Position numbers and translations under genes: made by a program | IMG/VR virus record: IMGVR_UViG_3300021375_000031 | Span: 1 to 57,275 of that record | Strand: one strand, 5' to 3' | Length of the DNA stretch: 57,275 bases | Source: a virus | The notes under the pieces: generated by a model | What the model saw: the letters and a program-made list of their open reading frames with translations, nothing else | Database searches by the model: none | Told to the model about the DNA's origin: nothing | Part shown: in pieces, positions 24,572-31,793 of the stretch | Numbering within the stretch: the stretch's first letter is position 1 | How the letters are laid out: every line of letters starts with the position of its first letter

Positions 24572-25099
24572 TTATGATGCCTGTTTTATTTCCTTATACA
24601 ATAATGTGCTTTCTGCAGGGAACACTTCAACAAATCCCATTCCAGCAACTTGATGGTATCTAGTACCCTCTACAGTTCTTTCCGCAACAATGTCGCCTAC
24701 TGAAAGTGAGTGCATATCTCTGTATGTTATCACTTCACCGTCTTTACGAGTAATTGTTTTCATTTTGTATCCTGACACGTGATTATCAAATACAATATCT
24801 TCGCCTGACTCTTCATCAAAGTAGTAACCGTTAAGAATTTTAAATACTTCTTCTAAGTGGTTTACAAGATACTCATCGTCGCCTTGTGTTAAACCTCCGT
24901 TTTCAGTTACTTCACATACTTTGGTGTAATGTGCAAAGTCTTCAGGCTGGAATCCTTCTTTTCTAGAACTCATAGTATTTCGCATATGGGCCTCATAGAT
25001 TGGAAACTTTTCTTCCGCACCTAAATGACCTCTGTCATTACTGTTGACATAGTCGCTAACTTCTTTGTTGATTTTGATTTGATAAATTTCGTAAAACAT
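24572..25099 (-). CDS. Conserved early phage protein with a C-terminal SVGDIV motif
   Basis: 175 aa. First gene behind the perfect sigma70 promoter, with Shine-Dalgarno TAGGAG. The N-terminus (FYEIYQIKINKEVSDYVN) and the C-terminal MHSLSVGDIVAERTVEGTRYHQVAGMGF-type end are characteristic of a family of small phage and plasmid proteins of unknown role (written here in two parts: MHSLSVGDIV, then YHQVAGMGFVEV). No catalytic motif is visible. Given its promoter it is likely among the first proteins made, perhaps a host takeover factor (inference). Confidence 0.75.
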   Translation of the reverse strand: MFYEIYQIKINKEVSDYVNSNDRGHLGAEEKFPIYEAHMRNTMSSRKEGFQPEDFAHYTKVCEVTENGGLTQGDDEYLVNHLEEVFKILNGYYFDEESGEDIVFDNHVSGYKMKTITRKDGEVITYRDMHSLSVGDIVAERTVEGTRYHQVAGMGFVEVFPAESTLLYKEIKQAS

Positions 25100-25130
25100 A
25101 AAAACTCCTACCTTTTTAAATTATACAACT

Positions 25131-25159
25131 ATTATAACAATTCTAGTGGTACTTGTCAA
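25131..25159 (-). promoter_or_regulatory. Perfect sigma70 promoter for the early operon 25099-23892
   Basis: On the minus strand TTGACA (25159-25154), 17-nt spacer, TATAAT (25136-25131): all 12 consensus bases match. The predicted leader of about 25 nt carries the TAGGAG of the 175-aa gene. Confidence 0.92.
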
Positions 25160-25163
25160 CCCC

Positions 25164-25571
25164 TTACCAAAACATTTCTACCAGTTTTTCTTCTAACCTG
25201 TATGCTTCTACTTCCCAAGGTTTCTTTCTATATGGAGTTTGAGTATGGTCTTGCCTACACCAAGTTTCTGTGCTAGGGTGTAATTCGCCTTTAATAAATT
25301 GTTTTGCGTGGACTAACTCGTGTGCAAGATTAAGTGCTATCTCATCTGCTGATAAATGATGTTTTCCGTGTTTCCTGCATATTTCTATTTCAGCAGTCTT
25401 TTTGTCTCCCCAGCATAATCCTAAATTACCACCTTCACAGCGAGTGACAACTTGGATATCAATATTTACATCTCGTCTAATTCTAGGCATTAAATGTCTG
25501 ATAATAGTATCAGCAAACTGTGTTAGTTTTTTCTTTTGTTTTACTCTGCCTTCAATGTTTAAAATTATCAT
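25164..25571 (-). CDS. Putative zinc metallopeptidase (SprT-like)
   Basis: 135 aa. LAHELVHAKQF holds the zinc-binding HExxH motif (residues 84-88), and PWEVEAYRLEEK near 119-130 gives a likely third ligand or conserved Glu. This arrangement is like short SprT/WSS1-type minimal metallopeptidases common in marine phages. The substrate is unknown. Cys at 45, 53, 65 and 105 are scattered and do not form a clear zinc ribbon. Its start lies 20 nt inside the end of the SGNH gene, so the two are coupled. It ends just before the early promoter at 25159. Confidence 0.72.
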   Translation of the reverse strand: MIILNIEGRVKQKKKLTQFADTIIRHLMPRIRRDVNIDIQVVTRCEGGNLGLCWGDKKTAEIEICRKHGKHHLSADEIALNLAHELVHAKQFIKGELHPSTETWCRQDHTQTPYRKKPWEVEAYRLEEKLVEMFW

Positions 25572-26343
25572 TATTTTTAATCCATTCGCTTAATGTTTTT
25601 GCTATATATCTGTGCCCTTTTGCACTTGGATGATGCCAAGAATCAGGCTCAGACCATAAGACTTCAGATCCTTTCTTTTTTTGCTTGTGCAATATGTTAT
25701 TTTTAACATAACCACCTAGTGGGTCGCTGTTACCTGAAAGTCCCAATAAGTTTGTTAATGTAGTTTCATTATAGCACCAGAAATTTTCTCTGTCAACGGA
25801 TAAATGTCTGCTTATTATGTGGTCATCAGCATTATCCATATCTATATCTTTTGTAACATCTACTAAAGCATTGTTTTGACATACTTTTATGCCTCTACTC
25901 TTACAAACTTCCTGAATTAGTATAATATGGTCTAATTGTTGCCTCACTATATCATCTTCATATAGCAATGCTATTTCTCTACTTGCAAACAACATTGTTT
26001 TTAATCTCTTTGGAAGTACTAATCCATCAAAATTACTCATCTGATTTATCGAACCCATTGTAAATTTTGGATCTGCGTAATAAAATCTGTGAGGATTACT
26101 CCAACTTATAATAACTAAGTCGTCTTTTTTGATATCTGGAAGTACTTTAAAGAAATGATTTACTATGTCTTGATTGCCAAAACCACTTACAGCACAACTT
26201 TGGGAGGGACGGTCAAGTTCATCACCTATTATGCCTCCCCAACCTACTGTGTCTCTAACCCATTCTGGGTCACCTGGCTCAATAGTTGTACCATACATAA
26301 AACTGCATCCGAATCCCCATACTTTATTAAAGTTCAATTCCAT
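25552..26343 (-). CDS. SGNH/GDSL-type hydrolase-like protein
   Basis: 263 aa from ATG 26343. An upstream in-frame start at 26418 would overlap most of the previous gene's end and is rejected because the fold begins with NKVWGFGCSFMYG. Block I is GCS with Ser14 as nucleophile; GFGNQDI near 54-60 is block II-like. SWHHPSAKGHRY near 233-245, preceded by Asp, supplies the Asp-x-x-His pair of the catalytic triad. Such enzymes are esterases; phage members may deacetylate glycans or sugars (inference). The start overlaps the nucleosidase gene by 17 nt. Confidence 0.75.
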   Translation of the reverse strand: MELNFNKVWGFGCSFMYGTTIEPGDPEWVRDTVGWGGIIGDELDRPSQSCAVSGFGNQDIVNHFFKVLPDIKKDDLVIISWSNPHRFYYADPKFTMGSINQMSNFDGLVLPKRLKTMLFASREIALLYEDDIVRQQLDHIILIQEVCKSRGIKVCQNNALVDVTKDIDMDNADDHIISRHLSVDRENFWCYNETTLTNLLGLSGNSDPLGGYVKNNILHKQKKKGSEVLWSEPDSWHHPSAKGHRYIAKTLSEWIKNNDNFKH

Positions 26344-26884
26344 AATCAGTTTTAAATATAGTCTTAAAAATATCTTGCCCTGTGTTAAAGTTCTCCTTCC
26401 ATTGAGTAGACTGGTCATTACCGCCTACAATATCACTAATCCACTTGTATGATGTAAAGTGTTTGTCCATATTGTGACATACTTTTGCTAATGCGTATGC
26501 CTCCATATCTACACAATCCACTTCAATTGCAGGTTTGGTTAGTTGAAATTGGTCAAACGACATACAGGTCTTACCATCTATAAAGTCTTGGTTGAAATCA
26601 AACTGTTGAATATCTTCATAAGGTGTATGTCCCAAAGGAACGCCTAATGCTCTACAGTCTATATCTCCTTGCAAGAACTTTGTACATTTAAGTAAGCCTC
26701 TGAACTCAGGATTGATGCCTCCAGCACTTCCATAGTTTACTACATTTTCTATGTCTGGATTATCGCATAAATATTTTGTTAGTTTCCAGGCGGCATTTAC
26801 TTTGCCTATGCCCGTATATAAGATGTGTTTGTATTTGATGTCCTCTAATTCAGACTCTAGTGCAACTACTAATAGTGTGTTCAT
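26327..26884 (-). CDS. MTA/SAH nucleosidase-like protein (PNP/UDP family)
   Basis: 185 aa, shorter than cellular MtnN (about 230 aa). Motifs of the family are present: VALESELE at 7-14 with the expected catalytic Glu, TGIGKVNAA at 24-32, VNYGSAGGI at 49-57, VDMEAYALA at 125-133 with the ribose-binding Glu128, and WISD ending at Asp151. The family removes the base from 5'-methylthioadenosine or S-adenosylhomocysteine, by-products of SAM use. In a phage it could recycle these or act on a related signal nucleotide (inference). It heads a three-gene minus-strand unit with the SGNH and metallopeptidase genes. No clear promoter or Shine-Dalgarno is seen. Confidence 0.75.
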   Translation of the reverse strand: MNTLLVVALESELEDIKYKHILYTGIGKVNAAWKLTKYLCDNPDIENVVNYGSAGGINPEFRGLLKCTKFLQGDIDCRALGVPLGHTPYEDIQQFDFNQDFIDGKTCMSFDQFQLTKPAIEVDCVDMEAYALAKVCHNMDKHFTSYKWISDIVGGNDQSTQWKENFNTGQDIFKTIFKTDYGIEL

Positions 26885-26942
26885 ACTAGTACTTATCTAA
26901 GACTAAAATTTTGGTATTTTTATAAAGGAAAACTGTGCATAT

Positions 26943-26956
26943 TAAAACACGTTTTA
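26943..26956. repeat. Palindrome-like TAAAAC-AC-GTTTTA upstream of gp25
   Basis: Reverse complement of the element at 16991-17004, again 8 bp before a GATAAATA. It lies in the divergent gap between the nucleosidase gene and gp25, so it could act on either. Confidence 0.55.
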
Positions 26957-26964
26957 ATCTTTTA

Positions 26965-26972
26965 GATAAATA
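26965..26972 (+). promoter_or_regulatory. Late promoter (GATAAATA) directly before gp25
   Basis: TTAGATAAATATTGTTATGG: the element ends 5 nt before the ATG. By T4 late-promoter geometry transcription begins at 26978, the A of the ATG. There is no Shine-Dalgarno in between. Confidence 0.75.
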
Positions 26973-26977
26973 TTGTT

Positions 26978-27388
26978 ATGGCAACATTTAAAGGTTTTAG
27001 TACAGTGGACAGGAATGGACCTCCCTTTAACTTAGAAGATTTAGAATTAGTCAAACAGGACATTTTAAATCAACTAAAAACATCTAAAGGGGAGAGAGTT
27101 ATGCTACCAGAATTTGGTAGTGTTATACCTGACTTGTTAATGGAGCCTTTAACAGAAGCAACTATTGGTTTTGTTAAAGACGATGTAACAGATATTGTAA
27201 ATCAAGACCCAAGAGTAAACTTACTTAACTTAAATGTTTCCGCAATGGATAACACATTGAGATGTGAAATTCATTTAGAGTATAAACCAGACCTTACTGA
27301 AGATGTACTTGTAGCAGAATTTGAATCAACTACAGGCATATCTTTAAATAGCAGTGGAGTTGACTCCACTCAAGGCACAACGTATTAG
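26978..27388 (+). CDS. 25: Baseplate wedge protein gp25
   Basis: 136 aa, matching T4 gp25 (132 aa). The conserved core lies at residues 35-60 (SKGERVMLPEFGSVIPDLLMEPL split over the region), with the family's small alpha/beta lysozyme-like fold but no enzyme function. In T4 it joins the gp6 ring and helps start the sheath. The N-terminus MATFKGFSTVDRNGPPF is like that of relatives, fixing this ATG as the start even though no Shine-Dalgarno precedes it. gp6 follows after 7 nt, as in other T4-like phages. Confidence 0.93.
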   Translation: MATFKGFSTVDRNGPPFNLEDLELVKQDILNQLKTSKGERVMLPEFGSVIPDLLMEPLTEATIGFVKDDVTDIVNQDPRVNLLNLNVSAMDNTLRCEIHLEYKPDLTEDVLVAEFESTTGISLNSSGVDSTQGTTY

Positions 27389-27395
27389 GTAGAGT

Positions 27396-30300
27396 ATGGC
27401 GCAAGACATAAGACAAAATAATTTATTTGCCGCAGAAGATTGGCAAACAGCATATAAGGCGTTCACTAACGTAGATTTTAAAGCATACGACTTTAACACA
27501 ATACGCCAGTCTATGATTACATATATCAGGGAAAACTATCCTGAGAAATTTAACGACTATATTGAAAGTTCAGAATTTATTGCAATTATAGAATTACTTG
27601 CATACCTAAGTCAAAACTTGGCATTCAGAGTTGACTTAAACACCAGAGAAAACTTCCTAGCAACTGCTGAAAGTAGAGAAAGTGTTTTACGTTTAGCAAA
27701 GATGTTAGGTTATGCACCTAAACGTAATACTGCAAGTAGCGGTGTAATGAAAGTAACAGCAATTCAAACTACACAAAATGTTGCAGACAGTTTCGGTAGA
27801 AGTATTGCTAACGAACGTATCAATTTTGATGATGCCACAGAGTCTGAAAGTTACGACAAATTTATTAGTATAATGAATGCGGCTTTCACAACATATAACA
27901 AGTTTACAAAACCGGTTGCTAAAGAGATAATCGGAGGTATAAGTTCAGAACTATACCAAATTAATAGTGTACCAGGCACAAATGTAACATTCCCATTTAG
28001 TTTAAATTTAAGCAATACAGGTGTTCCGTTTGAAATGGTCAGTACACAGTTCAGCGAAAATAAAGCATTCCAAGAAAAAGCACCTGATCCAGATGCTCCA
28101 TTCCAAATCATATATAGAAATGACGGAAGAGGACTTTCAGGCAGTAACACAGGTTTCTTTATGATGTTCAAACAAGGCTCAATGGCATATCAAGATGCTA
28201 TTTTTGACAAGCCTATAAAGAACAACCAAGTTACAATTAGCCAATCAATGATTAACGAAAGTGATGTTTGGGTACAAGAGATTAATTCTGCAGGTGAAGT
28301 ACTAAGTCAATGGACTAAAGTTCCTAACTTGATTGGTCAAACATTGTTCTACAACAATTTAAAATTAGACAACAAAAGAGTGTTTGCAGTAGACAGCGGT
28401 TTTGAAGACAATATCACAATTAAGTTTGCAGATGGCAACTTTGGTGCTATTCCAGTAGGCACATACAGAATGTGGCACAGAAGTAGTGCAGGAACATATC
28501 AAACAATAAACCCAACAGATGCAGTAGACAAGCAAATTAATGTACCGTACACTGATGCAAACGGCGACCAACAAGTTTTAACAATGTTCTGCAGTCTACA
28601 ATATACAGTTTCAAACGGTACTCCTGCAGAAAGTATACAAAGTATTAAGCAAAGAGCACCACAAGTTTACCAATCACAAGATAGAATGGTATCAGCACAG
28701 GATTACAATGTATATCCATATGCTGTAAACAATAATATTTTAAAATTAAAAGCAATTAACAGGACACACTCAGGTCATAGTAGATTTATTGATATAAACG
28801 ATCCAACTGGAAAGTATCAAAGTGTTACTGTTTATGGTGAAGATGGATTACTTTACAAAGAAGATGCAAAAGATGTAAACACTATTGATATTGAAGGTAG
28901 TTCAATTATGTCTGAGATTGTTGAATCATTAATAACCAGTAAATTAAACAATAGTCATTTAAAGAACTTTATATATGAAGATTATAGAAATGTACATTTA
29001 GCAAATGACAGTTTGGTTTTTGATTTAACAAGAAATTATACAGTTATAAAATGGGTAACACAGCCTAATAGGTCAACAAGTACTACAGGTTACTTAACAA
29101 TAGATACTGGTGGTACTCCAGTTGTATTAAAGAATAATCAAGTAGGCGATGTTTATAGACAAATACAAGAGAATGCTAGGGTTAAATTTCAAAGTCCTAC
29201 GGATAGTACAAAATATAGATGGGTTGTTATTAAAGATATACAGAACAACGGTGGACTTATTACTAGTTCGAGTGCAGGTAAAGGCCCCATTACAATGTCA
29301 ACAAGTTTAGAAAACGGCTGGAGAGCAACAGAGTTGGTTGTAAGTGTACAATCTAATTTGCTTTCTAACATAACTACAGAAGTTAGTGCTGAACTAACAG
29401 CAAAACGAGACTTTGGTTTAGGTTATAATCCTAATCCATCAGGAGCATCGCAAACACACTTCTTTGTAATCAGTAATTCTATTCTGCAGAAAGATGCAGA
29501 GTATAGTGCAGATTTAAGCACAGGTGCTTGTTGGATTGCTAAGTTCGAATATGAGGAAGGTTCATCAGATGATGACTACTCATTTAAAATGACCACAAGA
29601 GGTAAAAAACTTTTGTTTGAAAGTTACGAAGATGTAGAGTTTATAGATGCAGATGAAAACTACACAGTTGATCCTGCAACAGGTAATGTTAAAAAAGACG
29701 TTATAGAACTGTTAGATAATAACAGTAAACCAAGTATTGAAGAAACGTACTATTGGGTAGACACCAATGCAGACGGCGTAGGCGATGCTTGGAATTTAAA
29801 AGACACAAATAACTACTATACTCCTACAGGAAATAGTCCTGAGATTGTTCTTAAAAACAGAGATGTGAGAGCAAACGAGTTAAGTGTAAAACTAATTTCT
29901 AACTTTGGATTATTACAAGGCGGAGATGCTAATGTAAGTGTTTCAGATACATACAGTGGTACAGAGTTTATAAGTCCCATAACAGTTGAAATGAGTGTTA
30001 ATAGTCAAACCAATTCAAATGGACAAGCAGTAGTTAAACCTAACTCAGGTAAAATTACAAACTTACCAAATAGTGTAGAGATACCATTAAGCAAGTTACC
30101 AGCAAATATAACAGGTGGCGCAAACGGTAATATTGCTTATGTGTTTACAGACTCATCAGGTGTAAACACTTTTAGAGGTAATGTGTCCACAACCAGTTTA
30201 CAAAGAGCAAACAGTCAAGTACAAGGCTCTATAGATGTTACAAGTAATACAACAATTAAAGTAAATGAATTTGACTCTAAAAGAACATTAGGTTTAGGTA

Positions 30301-31793
30301 ACCAAGATGTACTTAAAGTAAAATATTCAGATACAAGAGAAAGATTAGACGAAAATATTAAATTTGATATCTCAGATAAATTTACATATTCAGATGGATA
30401 TATAGATTATAGAAAAATTGAAGTATTACCAGTTGATACAGATTTCGATGGTGTGCCAGATGAGCCACTAGCATTTAGTAGATTTGTAGATCCAGACGAT
30501 TTAGTATTTTTTGAAAATCAAAAAGACTTACAAGGTAACGATTTTATTAGACCTATTAAGACTGGTATATTAGATTACAGAGCAGAAACAAGTGCTATAG
30601 TAGATTTCTTAAATGAAAACTTAGCACCAGGTTCAAATGTATTAGACCAAACAGACTTTACTAAGTTTGCATTAATACTTGTACCTACAAAAACTTTTGC
30701 TCAAACATACTTAACAAACAACAAAGCAAAATTACACGGTAAGAAGGTGTATGTAGCAGATACTAAAAAACTGTTTGACTTACAAATTGAGTTTTCAGAT
30801 TCAACTAACGTTATATTAACAGACAGTCAAAGTTATACCGTGAAAAACGGAAGATCCTTTACACAAAATACTAATACTACATACCGCCCAGTTAGTTTTA
30901 AATGGGAACACGTTGCACCTAGTGACGTTAGAATAGATCCTAGTATTAGTAATATTGTAGAAATGTTTGTTTTAACAAGAACATATTATTCAGAAGTTTT
31001 AAAATATAAAAACTCATCAGAGTTAGGTAAAACTTTCCCACTTGGTCCAACTTCTGAAACACTAGCACAAAACTTTAGTGAACTAGAAAAATACAAAAGT
31101 ATTTCAGACCAAATAATTTATAGAAGCGGAAAGTTTAAAGTGTTATTCGGCGCAGAAGCACTTCCAGAATTACAAGCAACATTTAAAGCAATCAAAATGC
31201 CAAATGTTACAATTAGTGATAACGAAATTAAGAGTAGAGTTAAACAAGCAATAGACCAATTCTTCAATATACAGAATTGGGACTTCGGTGAAAGTTTTTA
31301 CTTTACAGAATTAACAGCATACGTTCATACTCAAACAAATGATATATTAGGTAGTTTAGTAATTGTACCTAAAGACCCAAGCAGAAGATTTGGAGACTTA
31401 TTTGTTGTAAGGTGTGAACCAGATGAAATATTTATGAGTACGGCAACAGTCAACGATATTAAAATAGTATCAGACTTTAATCAAGAAACTTTACAGCAAA
31501 TTGGTTCAGCAGTACAAGGTTCAACAGCAGGAGCAACTGCTGATAATGGACCGTATGCAATTAACGGATACTATCCTTTATACTCAACAGCAGACGCGGC
31601 GTCAGAGGCAGGAGACGGTACTAGTCATCAGCACACATTCTTTGGGCAAACATTCTATATGCCTAATGGTGTAACTTATTACCACGGTACTTATAACGTA
31701 AGTAGCGATGGTCTAAATAGTAGTAACACAGGCGGTTCGGGTAGTAGTGGTAGTAGTGGTAGTAGCGGATCAAGTGGAAGTGGTGGATATTAA
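27396..31793 (+). CDS. 6: Baseplate wedge protein gp6, extended
   Basis: 1465 aa, more than twice T4 gp6 (660 aa). The N-terminal region is typical of gp6 (YIRENYPEKFNDYIESSEF, then LAYLSQNLAFRVDLNTREN near residues 47-85). The middle (about 550-1100) adds Asn/Ser/Thr-rich beta domains. Residues 1130-1380 return to a wedge-like pattern, with SDNEIKSRVKQAIDQFFN and FGESFYFTELTAYVH. The last 60 residues end in a Ser/Gly repeat. gp6 forms the continuous ring of the baseplate inner wedge. Translation is coupled to the giant gene by TAATG overlap. Confidence 0.9.
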   Translation: MAQDIRQNNLFAAEDWQTAYKAFTNVDFKAYDFNTIRQSMITYIRENYPEKFNDYIESSEFIAIIELLAYLSQNLAFRVDLNTRENFLATAESRESVLRLAKMLGYAPKRNTASSGVMKVTAIQTTQNVADSFGRSIANERINFDDATESESYDKFISIMNAAFTTYNKFTKPVAKEIIGGISSELYQINSVPGTNVTFPFSLNLSNTGVPFEMVSTQFSENKAFQEKAPDPDAPFQIIYRNDGRGLSGSNTGFFMMFKQGSMAYQDAIFDKPIKNNQVTISQSMINESDVWVQEINSAGEVLSQWTKVPNLIGQTLFYNNLKLDNKRVFAVDSGFEDNITIKFADGNFGAIPVGTYRMWHRSSAGTYQTINPTDAVDKQINVPYTDANGDQQVLTMFCSLQYTVSNGTPAESIQSIKQRAPQVYQSQDRMVSAQDYNVYPYAVNNNILKLKAINRTHSGHSRFIDINDPTGKYQSVTVYGEDGLLYKEDAKDVNTIDIEGSSIMSEIVESLITSKLNNSHLKNFIYEDYRNVHLANDSLVFDLTRNYTVIKWVTQPNRSTSTTGYLTIDTGGTPVVLKNNQVGDVYRQIQENARVKFQSPTDSTKYRWVVIKDIQNNGGLITSSSAGKGPITMSTSLENGWRATELVVSVQSNLLSNITTEVSAELTAKRDFGLGYNPNPSGASQTHFFVISNSILQKDAEYSADLSTGACWIAKFEYEEGSSDDDYSFKMTTRGKKLLFESYEDVEFIDADENYTVDPATGNVKKDVIELLDNNSKPSIEETYYWVDTNADGVGDAWNLKDTNNYYTPTGNSPEIVLKNRDVRANELSVKLISNFGLLQGGDANVSVSDTYSGTEFISPITVEMSVNSQTNSNGQAVVKPNSGKITNLPNSVEIPLSKLPANITGGANGNIAYVFTDSSGVNTFRGNVSTTSLQRANSQVQGSIDVTSNTTIKVNEFDSKRTLGLGNQDVLKVKYSDTRERLDENIKFDISDKFTYSDGYIDYRKIEVLPVDTDFDGVPDEPLAFSRFVDPDDLVFFENQKDLQGNDFIRPIKTGILDYRAETSAIVDFLNENLAPGSNVLDQTDFTKFALILVPTKTFAQTYLTNNKAKLHGKKVYVADTKKLFDLQIEFSDSTNVILTDSQSYTVKNGRSFTQNTNTTYRPVSFKWEHVAPSDVRIDPSISNIVEMFVLTRTYYSEVLKYKNSSELGKTFPLGPTSETLAQNFSELEKYKSISDQIIYRSGKFKVLFGAEALPELQATFKAIKMPNVTISDNEIKSRVKQAIDQFFNIQNWDFGESFYFTELTAYVHTQTNDILGSLVIVPKDPSRRFGDLFVVRCEPDEIFMSTATVNDIKIVSDFNQETLQQIGSAVQGSTAGATADNGPYAINGYYPLYSTADAASEAGDGTSHQHTFFGQTFYMPNGVTYYHGTYNVSSDGLNSSNTGGSGSSGSSGSSGSSGSGGY
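31735..31790 (+). repeat. Ser/Gly-coding repeat at the gp6 C-terminus
   Basis: GGTAGTAGT-type 9-nt units repeated about five times with drift, coding for GSSGSSGSSG ending in GSGGY. It probably makes a flexible tail. Confidence 0.75.

Noticed and set aside
24568-24581. GGCAT-TATG-ATGCC hairpin as a terminator after the 175-aa gene
   Set aside because: Only 5 bp and no T run follows; it overlaps the stop codon within an operon.
26344-26418. Longer start for the SGNH-like gene
   Set aside because: The extra 25 residues overlap the nucleosidase C-terminus and precede the conserved fold start; the ATG at 26343 fits better.
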